A stretch of DNA of 64,000 bases from NCBI GenBank assembly GCA_009192285.1, contig CM018607.1:1814689-1878688 (forward strand). Direction: 5' to 3'. The notes under the pieces were generated by a model. It saw only the letters and a list, made by a program, of their open reading frames with translations, made no database searches and had not been told where the DNA came from. Below, piece by piece: positions 35,005 to 47,707 of the stretch. Each line of letters opens with the position of its first letter. Position 1 is the stretch's first letter. Source of the stretch: Morchella semilibera (Eukaryota; Ascomycota; Pezizomycetes; Pezizales; Morchellaceae). Made by a program: the position numbers and the translations under genes.

Positions 35005-38000
35005 TCACGATGCCCCTTCCACCAGCCCCCTGAAATGACTCGCTGCCACCACCGCCCCCTTCCCGGGAGTCAACCACCGCACGGTAAACACAGCATCCTT
35101 CTCTCCTGTCTTCCCATCCCACGAAAACAGCCACACACCATCCTCCCAGCAGGTGATTTGGTTATCGCACATTGCCAAAGTGACCACGACATGCGTATCT
35201 CCTCCGCCAGCAAGGAACCTGCTACTCTCGGTAATGAGGGTGTGCCTGCCAGTCGAGGAGTCACGCATCATCCATACTGGTGTCCTGTCTTCGAAGAAGC
35301 GTATGCATACACCGCCGAAGAGCGTGATACGGGTGTCCCCAGTGGAGGATCTGACGCGGAAGCGATACTGGGTGATGCTGAAGGCGGATTTGGACTTTGA
35401 ACGGGTCTTGTTTGTCATCCACATAGTCCTAAATTGAAGGATGAAATCTTGTCAGTGGATGGATAATATATATGCATATACGAGTACCTGTTCTGTGGCT
35501 GAGAGATGAGAGGTGGGGAGGTGGAAGTAGGGACAACATACGCTCCGACCGCCTTCTCCGGGACACTAAATCGCAATTCTCCACTTTTAAACACCGGCTT
35601 CACCGCCGCCGCGGCCGCACCATCCTCCACCGCCCACGCCGATCTACCACTCTCCGAAAACACCACTTCCACAGCCCCCGCATCCGTCCTCCACGACGGT
35701 AAAGAATGGAACGCCGTCGGCAGCGTCACAAGCCCCTTAATCTCCACCTCAAACTCCCCAGGCCCGGGCACACAGCCCGCTTGGAACTTCAGGGACTCGA
35801 TCGGCGCCACTGCCCGCTCTATCCTTTTTACCACCACCTTCCCCTGCTCAAGCACCGTCACAGCGCTGGGCTCGCAGTGGAGCATGATCCTACACCATCT
35901 GCCGTCCACGGTGACGGAGGAGGGTCCTCGTTTTTCGTAACGCCCGTCGCTCTCCCACGTTACCCATGAGACGTTACCCTTATTATATTGGAGCCGCAGA
36001 GGCGTCTCGCCGGCGAATACTACGGGGGAGTGCAGATCGACCTCGTCCATATCTTTGATCAGGGTCAAGCGGAGGTCGTAGATGACAGTGAAGCCCGGTG
36101 CCATGACCAGGGAGGGGAGACCGAGGGTTGCCCCTGCACACAGACCGGAGACAGGTTGGGGGGGGGAGGGGGAGGGGGAGGAGGGGGACGAGGGTTTTTT
36201 TGTGAACTTGAGGAGGCTGAGGTCGGGGGTGAGGGCTGCTTGGATGTCCTTCTGCTGGTCGGGGAAGGTCCATGCCATGGGGTTGGGGAAGGGCGGCGGC
36301 AGGTGGTGCGTGAGGGTATTTGAAGCGTCGCTGGAGTAAACAGTCCAGGCGCCGTCGTCTTCGCGCGGTTCGATGGGGATCTTGCCGTACATGAGGGAAA
36401 GGGTAATAACGCCTGTAGGTTTTTTTTTACGCACCAACAGTGAGCATCATATATCACTGGGATACGGTCAAAGATCACCTGCTGGATGAAACAAATCATG
36501 GGAGAATGAACCACTCACCTCCAATCACACTGAAAACATTGACCTTGATCTCCTTGTTATCATGCACTTCAAATTCAAAGCAGGGCTCCAGTTCCTTTGG
36601 CATTTGGGGCACTGTCTTGAGTGGTTTGATGCTGAACTTTGCTTTGTCGACTTCTCCCCCGGATGATATGACTACTGTAAAGGTACCTCCCGCAGTGCCG
36701 GTGCCGATATAGAGAGGTAGACCTTCAACGTCGAATTCTGATGGTGAGGAAGCTTCCTCGACGGCGATGGAGAAGAGCGGAACCTCCGGCAGCACCTGCA
36801 TGTCAGGAATGAACAGCTTGCATGTGTAAGTTCCCACTGCAAGATATTACAGTTAGATCATGACACATCACTCGAACTGTAGCACTGGAATCAACCACCA
36901 ACCTGGCACAGTCTTTGGAACAGTAAACATCGCACTCCACAAGCCAACAGTATCCGCCGCCTTCACCTGCACATCCACGACTTCCACTATAGTCTTTTTC
37001 GTAATGAGGACCAATTTCCCGCCATACTCCTTCACATCCTTCTCCCCCGCGCCTTCGATCTGCAGCATGGCCGGCTCATCAAGTTCGGCCTTCAGGCTCC
37101 CCTCGCCGACCACCCTCGGTTTCACCTCTATGGCCGATCCGGGCGCAAACGGAGCCAGCTCAGCCCCCGCCACCGTCACCTTCAGGATCGTCTTGCCGTT
37201 GTTCTTTGGGCTCGGATAGTACGCGATCATATATGTGCCGTCTTCTTGGTCAACGATGCCCACCACCGGGTCATCGGTCGTCTCACTCACCGCAAGTACC
37301 CGGTCTCCGCCGGTGAAGCGGCGACGGCCGTCAGTGTCCAGGGTGACGAGGAGCGCCTTGGACAGCTTGCCGACCGTGTGGGACACGGAGGTGAGAAGGC
37401 AGCGCGAGGGATCGATATCTGCTGGGCCGGTGGTAGCGGTGGAGACGAGGAAGGGGCTGCCAGTCACATGCTCGCCGTTGTAGAGCACCGCGATGATGTT
37501 GTCCGGAAGCTCGGGGCGGGTGTAGGAGATATGGAGAAGGCCATCCAAAGTGACTGTGATCTTCGCGACCTCGGCCTCTTCGTCCTGGTGCAGGAGTAGA
37601 ACCTCGAAGGCTGCCCTGTCGCTCTCGGTGATGGGGAAACTGTTACCGGCCTGGTCGAGCCCGCGCACACTGAATGATACTGGTCCCGTTTCCCCCGTCG
37701 AGAGACCGGGGCCGTAGCAGCGGAAAGCGGTGAGTGCCCGCGGGGGTAGAACATCGAACCCGTGAGCGGTGGCGATCAGCTGCCCCTCTTCGTGGGTGGC
37801 GTTTGTGGGCACCTTGCAGCTAAGAGTCCATTTTCCGGCTTCATCAAAAATCAGAGGGATATCGTATCGCCCATCGGGATGGATTTCCGGCTCCACGGGC
37901 GTCAGGGCGTTGGGATCCTCCTTCCAGAGAGTGACACCAAGGTCTTCCGGAGCCAGACTTCCGGGGCCATTACTGACATAGAAGCGCTGACCATACTGGT

Positions 38001-41000
38001 CGTATGCCTCGATGGTGGCCATGTATTTCGTTGATCCGGCATAGTACGGCGGGAGCGGGAGCGTCAGGATACTCTTCTCGACGCTTGCAACTGCAGCACC
38101 CTCGGTGATCTTGAGACACAAGGGCGACATGTCCAGCGGGCGTTCGTTGACGAGGATGCGGATATAGTAGTCTTCCACCGGCGCGGCCGGGCGTGTGTAC
38201 TCGAAGGTTACTAGGCCGGCGGCGGCGTCGAAGAAGATGGGGATTAGTTCTAGGTCCCCGCCACCTACCCCACCGCCCTCTAGGATGGCTGAACAGGTCC
38301 TGTTGTCCATCTTGGGGATGGTGTTGAATTGGTCGCGCACAAGCACCGAGAAGCCCGTTTTCAGGCCGGCCATGCCGGAGCAGAGGCCTTCCCCGTATGC
38401 AATGGAACATGTCGGATCAATGGAGGGCTCCACCTCGACCGTGGCTGGCGAGCCCTTGATATTCTCACCATTAAGGGTCACGCTCAGCTCGCACATACCA
38501 GGCGAGGGCGGATCAAAGCTCAGCTTGATGGCGTCGTTCATCCAGTTCACGGCCACCGGGATGGGGTCCGGGTGCAGCTCCTTCCCGGCGGCGTCTTGAT
38601 ATTGCATCTTGATGGTGAAGGCCTGGCTGTCCTCCCTATAGCCAAAACGATTCTTGCCTTGGGTGTCCTTCGGGAAGATGTGTGCGTAGCCACGCCGCGT
38701 GATGACCGGGCCAAGGGCCTTCAACACCGACTGCCGCCCCAGCACACTGGCGGTCTCGGTCACGGCGCAGCCAAAGTCGAGGGTGTCCTTGGGGGTGCCG
38801 ACGCGGATGGTGTAGTCTCCTACGGTGCTGGGGCGCTTGTAGGTGCAGGACCAGCCAGCCTTGATCGGCTCAAATGTGGTGATGACCTCGACGTCCTGGA
38901 GTGCCTCGGCATCCTTCAGGATCGCATTTGGTATGATCTGGACCTGGAGCTCCCCTGGGTCCTTTGTCTCGGGTAGATGACCGGCGGGGTAGATGTACAG
39001 CTCGACTGTCTCGGACCCGGGGCCTGGGGTTCTACCAGGCCCGCCAACGATCCATTTCGCGCCTTCCTTGGGGTCGGCGTCCTTGTTTGGCTCGTCGCCC
39101 TCCTCGCCCTCGCCCCTCCCGGTACTCTCCCAATCGCCCCAGATACTACCCACTATGCCTTCAAAGATGGAGGTGACGAGTCCCCAGGCGATATCCTCAA
39201 GTACACCGAGCGTGAGCAGCTGTTGGAAAACAATCATTGTCAGTGTCAATGACCAAAACGACAACCAGGGGTATGTGCATGTCTGTGCAGGCAGTGAGGC
39301 CGGCGGGAGCATCATGACCTCTGAGAAACGGCAGACAAGAAGAAGAAAGGAAGAGAGCACTAGGGGAAAACATACAGCCGCGCCCACCGCCAGGACTCCC
39401 GCAACCCCCGATATTACGCCGCGTACAAGCCTCAACACCTTGTCCGCTACCCCCTTGACGGCCTTAAAGGTCCTATACAGCTTCCTCACCAGCTTCGCTG
39501 CCTGCTTAACGTCGATGCCCGCGATTCTCAGTGGGCCCTTCGGGAGCTCGTAGCTCACGCTCACGCGCAGGCCCATGAACACCAGCTGTCCATCCAGCAT
39601 CCCCGACACCCGTCCCTTGCGGACAACACTCAGGGTCAAGGCGGGCTTCACCATGCTGGTGAGCTTGGGGTAGACCTTTGAGAGGTTCCAGTCCGCGCAT
39701 GTGCCCTTGAACGTCCCCTTCATTGTGTTCTTCCACGCAAGGTCGAGGTCGATCGTGAGGATGCGTGGTCCGACATCGATGTCGAGCGAGACGGTGCCGG
39801 CGGTAAGCATGTAGAGCAGCTCCGTGATGTTGCAGCCCCCCAGCTTTGATCCTTGCTGCTTGCTCGGGTCCTCCGATGTGCCCCCCATATCCAACGACAG
39901 ATGCAGGTTTTCCTTTGCCGCCACCATGTCCACCATCACGATACCGCTCTTGCTCTTGCCCTTCTTCACCGCCAGGTCTCCGTGCAGATGTAGCTTCAGC
40001 TTGGCGCTCTCTATGATGTTCTCGATACTGAGGCGCGCATACATATTTTGCAGGGCCAGCGTCGGGCGGATGATATCCCACCTAGTCTCCTTGCTGTCCA
40101 CACGGAGCACCATGCTATCTACCAGATATCCCCGCCCCCCTTGCATGCGGAACGTGAGTGTCGCCGTGGTCGTCGTGTCTTTCCACTCCGCGACCCCGGT
40201 ACCGTCAGGCACTCGCGGCGCGTCTCTCACTACCACCGCGGTCTCAGGCCCCGCGAGCCTGGCCGCATCGGCAGCCGTGACGTCTTGCACCTCGAGCGTC
40301 AGGGTCTTGCGGTCGTAACTAGCGGTGGCCGTGAAGCTAGCGCCGCCGATTGTGACCTTTCCGCCGATAGACACGCCATATTTCCACCTGTCCGTTCTCC
40401 CCGACGCGGCAATTTCTTTCTCTGATTGTGCTATGCAGAGCACCTTCAGCTTGAGTTCCGTGATGGTTATGTGCTCCCCGATCTTCCACGGCTTCGCCTG
40501 TAGGTCGAGAGTGAGCATGACGCTCGTCAGGCCCCACGACGAGGATGCGTTCGGCCTGGAGGCAAGCACTTTCAGTGCGAAGCCGCTGTCCGCTTCTGCC
40601 ACTTCGTGTAGATTGTCGGCTGGAAAGTTCTCAGGAACCAGCTCCGAGGGGCTGCGCGAGACGAGGGCCGAGAAGAGAGAAGCGGGGGTGCCGCCGGTGG
40701 TGAGTGTAAACGAGAGCTGCTTGTTTTCGGACGAGAAGTGGAGGGTTGTACGGATCTGGTGGGGCGAGTCCCCAATGGAGAGGAGACCGGCTGCGGCGAA
40801 CTCTACCTTGCGCGCATCGGACCCGGTGAGGTGCGTGAGTGTCAGTCCGAGGGCGGCCTTCTGCAGAATGAGGGAGGGCCAGGGGGAGCGGGTGATAGTC
40901 CATGGGTCGTTGGTGGAGAGCGTGAATGTGAGCGATTCGAGAGAGAACCTGTTCCCGTGGCCGGCCTTTTTGGAAATGCGCGCTCTGACGGTGAGAGCGC

Positions 41001-43950
41001 TGCTCTCTGTATCGATGAGCGATTTGGGTTGGATGGGATAGTCACCTACGTTGATATTTTCCCGTCATATGCATCAGTCGGGCCTTTTGTCAATGGACAT
41101 ATAGAAAATAGGGTTGGGGCAAGGAAGCTGGGGAGGGGGGGGGCGGGGAATGGGAGCGGGGTGAAAGAGCGGGGTTAATGATCATTGACCCATGCACCAA
41201 TGATTGATCTCGCAACAAACCATGCAGAGCAAGAGGGTAAGACGATTGGTTGATTGACAATCCATTAATTGTTTGGAAAGAAATATAATGGCAAACAGTT
41301 GCAGTATTGCAGCGTGCTCACCTGGAATCATCTCCTTGGTCTCCCCCTCCTCCGGTATGACGTTCCCCATCACGCCCGTCTCGGTCAGCGCTTTTGGCGA
41401 CGGGGCCACTCGCTCCTCGCCCCCGCCAGCCACAGGCTTCCTGGTCAGCGAAATCCCAACTTCCATCGTCGTGATCTTTGCGTTGTGCTTTGCCAGGCCC
41501 AAGAACTCTACTCGATAGTTCCCGTTCTTTGCCCTTACTGCGCCAAAGAGCTCAGCAGCCCAGTCGTATCCTCCCCCACCACTACCACTAGTACCGCCAC
41601 CACCATCACCTCCACCATCACCACTCTTTTTAACCCTCTTGGTTGTCCGCCGCGAAACGAGCACGTTCAGATATGCGTCTGTTAGTTCCAGCCCTTCCCA
41701 GATCTTCCAGGTGCCCTGGACAGCGACGCGCACCTTGACCCGCGTGAGGCGAGTCTTTCGCTCTGCATCCCCTTGCCCCTCTCGCGCGGGGTCCTTTCTA
41801 AACTCTACGAATACTTTGGCATCGATACTTCTCAGTGCCTGATCCGGCTTCCCCGGGAAGCTCCCGAGGTCCCACCCCGTAATGTTCGGTGGCTTGGTAT
41901 CCGCCCCGCAGAACTTCCCATCAGCTATCAGGGCTGTCGGCAACACGCCGACGGGACCGTCCGGCTGTACAGTGACCGAGAAGCCCAGCCAGAAAGCCAT
42001 ATCCTCGCTGCGCTTGGCGCCCGCGGCAAAAGCGAAGAGCTCGGTGCTGTCACCGAGCGTGGCCCTGCCGTAGACGTAGCCGGAGATGACGCGCTTGGCC
42101 AGGTCTCGCGGGTCCTTGACGTCGAACATGAGGCCGCAGTCTGTGATGGCCAGCGAGTCGGTGACCTGCCAGGTCTTGTTGTGGTTGGCGGTGAAGCGTG
42201 CACGCGTGAGGGTCCTTGAGTGGAATTCGAGGAGGATACTGCGCTCCGTACCGTCGATAGGGGAGGCGACGTCGCTGAGGCTGACAGGGCTGGCGGCGGG
42301 GGCGGGGTGGGAGGAGGCGAACTCCTCGAGGGGGTCTGGTTTTTCTTGTTCTTCCTCTTGTTTATTCTTTTCTTCTGCTGTTTCCTTTTTCTCTAGGTCT
42401 CTGTCATCTTTATCGTCGTCGGTCTCCTCCACCTCCTCCACCTCCTCCGGTTGAATGGTCAGGAGGGCGGGGTCGGCGGCGAGGGCGGTCAGCTGGCAGT
42501 AGTCGTCGTCGGGCAGTGTGCCTCGTATCTCGACAATCTCCGTCTTTGAGTCGTAGCTTATGCGTACGGGGACCTGGAACTGCCCTCTTCGCAGCGACAG
42601 CGTAGCCTCCACAGAACCTACAAACCTCCATTTATTCTCACCCTTCTCCTCTGCCTCTGCTTGTGATTCTTCCTGCTCTTTGATCTCCTCTGTGTCGTCC
42701 TCTGTGGCTGCTGCTGTGCCTCCCGATTTCTCCAGCTTGAGTGCAAACGCAATACGCCGCACCGCCAGCTCCTCCACGACCCTCCACTCGAAGCCCGTCA
42801 GCTCCGCCCTGACCGCAACGGTTTTGATGCCCCAGCTGCTCCCCGCAGCAGCCCCCTTCTCGATCCTCACCATTGCCTGCACCGCGCCCTGCGTCCCCTC
42901 TAGGTAGCGGCCCACATCAGGCAGTCCCGGTGGTAATATCGCCGCCAGCTCTCCGCCATCGCCGCCCACCTTCTCTCCCACGACGGCATCCATGACATCT
43001 CTCGGGCTCACATCACGCCAGCCCTGAACGCCGACCTTGACCACCGCAGCACCGCCCCCCGCCGCTCCCAGATCGATCTTGACGCCGATATCTGCCCGCG
43101 CCCGCGCCCGCCCAATCAGCATCCTGCCCACCAGCCCCGCATCCTAGTTCCACTGCTCTCCCTCGTACTGTCGCCACGCCCGCAGCTCGATTGCCCCGTC
43201 CGTCACCAGCAGGCTGGGCACCGGCCGCCACCTCATCCTCGCATCAACACGCACCTTTACCTCTTTCACAGAGTACACGCCGGCCGTGTCGCGCGCCACT
43301 GTCACGCTAGCAGTCAGCGCCCACTGCGTCGCCGACGGATCGCGCAGCGCCCCCACAATATCATCATCCAGCCCCTCCAATGGTAGAGGTAGCCCCCCCG
43401 CGCCACCCTGGTCGCCGGCAAGCGCCCGCGCGACTTCCTCCGGCGTGACTGAATCACCAGTCGACCGCACGCGCAGCGACAGCGTGAACTCTATAGGCGC
43501 CTCACTACGCAGGTCCGGGATCTCGCCCGTGACGGAGAGGAGGCACTCTGCGAGCGTTGCGGTGGCTGTCAGCGTGGCGGAGAGGCTGCGGTTGAGCGGC
43601 TCGCTGCCGTAGTAGCCGTCGAGCATAAGGGCGACGGAGTTGAGGGTGAAGCCCGGGACGATGGTCCAGTTGGCGTCGAGCTGGGTGTAGAGGTGGGCTG
43701 AGAGTACGTAGGTGAGGGCCTGCGATGCGGGGGTGCCCTTGGTGCTGCCGCCGGTGGGGAAGGAGATTTGCTTTTCGGTGCTGTCGAGGAGGGCGGCCAT
43801 TGCAGCCCTGATGGCACCGTCGGATTCAGAGGCGGATAAGGGGGGCTTTGAGGGGGGTTCGGTCTCAGAGGGCTGTGGGGCCTCTGAGGGCTGTACGGGA
43901 TCGAGTTCGGCCTCGGTGACGGTGCTTGTGTCGGGATCGGTGGCTGACAT
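35005..43950 (-). CDS. Giant beta-repeat plus filamin-repeat protein, interrupted by one in-frame TAG
   Basis: Exons 43950-41322, 41045-39376, 39219-36903, 36836-36519, 36412-35488 and 35428-35005 join in consistent phase to 2761 codons. Residues about 90-1385 hold roughly nine beta-rich modules with a recurring W-x-[IL] ... L ... G pattern (for example KTWQVTDSLAITDCGLMF and GTWKIWEGLELTDAYLNV), resembling DUF6603-type proteins. Residues about 1389-1463 form a glycine-rich hydrophobic/amphipathic helical segment. An acidic linker follows, then about six filamin/ABP280-like Ig repeats (to about 2310; GENIKGSP and GEHVTGSP are typical), then further beta-rich sequence. There is no signal peptide. 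Codon 269 (43146-43144) is TAG in the middle of a module, with coding sequence in the same frame on both sides. It may be a disabled allele, a read-through codon or a sequence error. The 156-bp intron 39375-39220 is in frame and could be retained. Confidence 0.75.
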
Positions 43951-45363
43951 TGTGATATCGGTGATGGGTAACGATTCTTTTTCTTTCTAGTTTGGGGGGG
44001 GGGGGGGGTCTAATGAGCAGTGAGTCCTGGAGGGAGTTATCCAGTGCCTTGGGGGGGGGGGGGGGTATGGACTCAAGTAAGACTCCTGTTCCTTCCTTCG
44101 TATAAGGCCTGCCTCTAGCCGCTCTTCCTCTATGTAGTTGTTTTTCTTCTCCCCTCTGATATATATTCTTCGGATCGATCTTGTTAACTGTTCCTCTTCA
44201 ACAATTGCAAGAGCTCAACTAGAGCAATTGTCCCAGCTCTCAGCACTCGTCGGTGATCAGTCCTCGATTGCAGCACCGCACAAGTACACAGCTGCAGGAT
44301 AATAAAGAGGCACAGGCACATCCACATCCACATATCACTAGAGTAGAGTACTTAGAGCGGTGTGTGCAGTGCCCTGTCCCCCCAATTGCGATGCGTCTCT
44401 CTCCTCCCCCCCTCTCGCTCTAGATCTCTCCCCACCTCGCTCTCTCCTTCCATCTCCCCACACACAATCAGACACCCCCCCCCCCCTGGCCTTATGCCAC
44501 CCTCGACACCTGAGACATGCCCCACCCCACCTACCCCGCGGGTCACAGAAAAAAGCAATCAACGAGCACCTAGAGTAGCTAGCTCACACGGAACCCCTCA
44601 GCTGAAAAAGATAAGCGAGGTCTACTCACCAATCTGGCAGCGGCTGCAGGAGGCTGATCGTAGCGTGGTGCGCCATGTGGGGTCCCTGCACCACACAGCG
44701 GTTCTGATTGGTGTGGCGACGCTGTGGCGGTATACGTAGGGTGGTGCCAGATAATTATAAGTTGATGCGTTACTTACATGTTCTCTGCTTGCTCTAGATG
44801 TGGTGGTACCTGGCTTCCTTTTCTTCTTCTTCTTTGGGGTCACTCAACTGACAATTAATAGAGTACATATATGCATGCATGCATACCCCTCAAAGCTGGG
44901 CCTCCGAGCAGCAGTCGGAATCGCAGGCGGGATACCTATATCTGAAACACAGGCTGGAGTATCCATGGTGGATGATCCTGCGTTCTTGTACCTACATTAC
45001 ATACAGCTGTCAGCCAGACAGGGGCCCACACAGATTTGGCGGTCGGTGCTATCGGCCCGATGATCAGTTACTGTGGGGAATTGTGGAAGGGAGAGAGAGA
45101 AAAAAAAAGGATGGCCAGGGGGAGATTGATCATGGCGAATCCCACTTGAATCCCGAGCAAGCAGAGTAGCAGCCCCTCCTCCTCCCCCTCCTTCTCTATA
45201 GCTAGTCCATATCCTCTTTGATATAACCTCTGCGGACGTACTCCGTTCGGTCATCGTTGCATATCCTTCGGGTGATCGCGCTATATCTCTTGCCCTCCCA
45301 CCCCCACCCCCGGCCCCTCCGGATACACACCCTCTTGCTTTCTCTCCTCATTATCCATCAATC
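43951..45363. promoter_or_regulatory. Divergent intergenic region between the giant gene and the MBL gene
   Basis: 1.4 kb separates two divergent starts, so both promoters must lie here unless untranslated exons extend further. It contains two runs of 14-16 G on the plus strand (about 43993-44009 and 44051-44065), a long C/T-rich stretch around 44380-44490 with a run of C, and pyrimidine-rich DNA just before the MBL start, which is common in fungal promoters. No convincing gene lies within it. Confidence 0.45.
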
Positions 45364-47707
45364 ATGTCCGTCGGCGGAGTCCAGGAGAAGTTCCCATCCG
45401 ATGTCACCAGGCCCTTGGCTCAGCTCATCGTGCTCGATGCCGCCCATGGTGATAGCAACGTTATCGACCTGTGCACCCAAGACTTGAATATCACAAATGG
45501 TCGCTATATCGATTCCTCGTGGGAGCGGTACCTGATCGATACTGGGCCACCTTATGAGGAAGTTGCAAGTAACGTCGTCAGGGTGCTCGAAACGTACAAG
45601 CAGCCAGAAAATCACTTGGGAAACGCACCGCGCGGTGAGCCGAGGGTTAACATGGTGCAGTTTACGCATACGGATGAAGACCACAGTGGGGGAGGTCTGT
45701 AGGATCCGTTTCCATGATGATGCACTTTCTCTCTCTTTATTCCCCCCTCGTCCTGGGATAAGACGACTATCATGCGAGTACGGACGACGGCTAATGGTGC
45801 GGGGATTCTCATGATGCAGGTGCTGAATTCCTTCGGACATTGGCAACAGACAAAAACCTGCAGAAACACTTTGAAAGGACACAACTCCTGTTTCATAAGT
45901 TACCAATACAGGACCCGGGGTGGACTCTAGTCTTGAAAGATACAGGTTGATACATGCATTCCCCCCGGTGGCTGAGCTTTATACTGACGCGCACACCCCC
46001 ATTCTCTGTCGCTATTATGAGAATAAGTCCAGAACCAAACGTGTATGCTCACCCCATATCCCTCACCGAATCATCCCCAACCCCTAGCTGATGGTCATCC
46101 CCGGGTTGAGACCCCTACACGGTGTCATGTTTTTCACAGGCGTGGCACGATTACGCGGTCAGCCTTAGATCGAGAGCCGCCAACATCATGGTCCGTTACA
46201 CCTTCACCCTCAATGATATTCCATCACTCGCCTCCGACTCGCCCGACCTCCTGATCAATAGGAATCTTATAAAAGACAAAAAGGTAATCACCGTCACATG
46301 CGTAGTGAGCTTGCTCGGACGAAGGCATGTGGGCAGAACGAACCAGTTGGTCGAGTTCCAAATGCGCAAATACCACAAGGACATGTTTACCGTCAAAAGG
46401 TCTTTTTTGGGCAGTATCCAGAAAACGGGGCCCTCCCTTAAACTGCAATATGATCCGGTTGTCAAACGCAAGAAGCTGGTTGCTTTTAAGAACAAAAAGC
46501 ACCCCCGATATGACGCTGTGACGAAGCAGTTGGTTCCCGACTACGAGAGAAGGAGGGCTGATCAGACGTATCACGACATCGAGGGGGCGCTGCCCGCGCT
46601 CTGGAAAATCAATGATGAGCGTTCGGCGCACAGAAAACAGCACCTACCGCCCCTATTACAATGGCCCGTCGTTAGTCCTAAGCAGGGTCTGTATCTCTCT
46701 TTTCTCTCCTGCCCCCCTCTGTTGTTCTTTCTCATTACGGAGCATGCATGGCCGTGGGACGGCACGGTTTCCTCGCTGCTGTGGTGCGCGCGCGCTAACA
46801 CCGGGCGATCGCTGGTGAGCATGCAGGCGACTCATACTCGGAAAACAACCACACTCTCACGAGTGTCGATTTCGTCGGCCCGACAAAGACGATCTACGAG
46901 GGGTTCATCGGCGACTGTATGCGAGTCGAATACGACCAGGGCGTGGTGGATGAGGATCCCAGTGACCGTGCACTGGATGCCCTGGGCAAGGAATCTGAAC
47001 TCCACAACATGGCCAGCATCGTGACCCTTTTCCGGCGCTATGCTACCAAGGCCGCGAGGGAGCAACGTGGGACGCCGTTGTTCAGCATGCTCTACACCGG
47101 CGACGCCCACGACCGCGAGTGCCAGATCCGCGATACGGTGCTTGGCTTTGCGGGTTCGGTGCCCGCTCGGCTCGTCGACGTGCTCAAGATCCCACACCAC
47201 GGCTCCCTCTGCTCCACCTCAGTCGAGTTCTACAACCGCATTACCGCGCGTGTCTATCTCATCTGCGCGAAGCAGAACATGCACGGCCTGCCCAACCTGC
47301 GCATCCTCGAGGCCATAGTGAGCCGCACCGCAGAGGGGCACGGCCCCACCGCCCACCTCTTCTTCTCCAACCCGGACAGCCTCTGGAACATCAAGAGCAA
47401 ATCGAGCCCCTCCGGTGTCCAGTCGAACCTCAACACCCTCCTATCGGGGTCGCACGGGCCCGGGGCGAACGGGCCGGGGACATTTAACTACAAGTGCTAC
47501 ATCATGAAGCACCACGGATCGGGATGGAATTGGAAGTCAAACTCGTCCAAGAAGAATGCGGGCATAATACTGCTGGGGCACAACGATAATGGCGAGCTGG
47601 TAATCACCGCGCCTGGTAAATATTGGGATATTTGGGATGCGGTTAGGGTCCAAAACCCGAACGCAACAGGTGGTGATTCTTTACGCTCATATTGGCGGCT
47701 GAGATAA
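45364..47707 (+). CDS. ComEC/Rec2-type metallo-beta-lactamase-fold protein
   Basis: Exons 45364-45694, 45820-45945, 46111-46686 and 46827-47707 give about 637 aa. Metal-site motifs are present in order: HTDEDHSGG (102-110; the HxDxDH variant typical of ComEC), then TGDA in LYTGDAHDRE, KIPHHGS, and a second HHGS near the end. Such domains are metal-dependent phosphoesterases, in the ComEC branch probably DNA-acting nucleases. There is no membrane competence domain and no signal peptide, so it is likely intracellular. The start MSVGGVQ is the first ATG. The exon 2/3 boundary is chosen on phase and is uncertain. Between about 46600 and 46690 the +1 frame also reads plausibly (STYRPYYNGPSLVLSR), so a frameshift there cannot be excluded. 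It is divergent from the giant gene. Confidence 0.8.

Noticed and set aside
34897-35400. Acidic plus-strand frame (EEEEEQEEVEEEE)
   Set aside because: The acidic run is from GA-rich non-coding DNA, and the rest is antisense to the last exon of the giant gene.
43120-43170. TAG in the giant gene as an intron acceptor
   Set aside because: The only nearby GT would give a 25-bp intron whose removal breaks the frame, while the frame is open on both sides without splicing.
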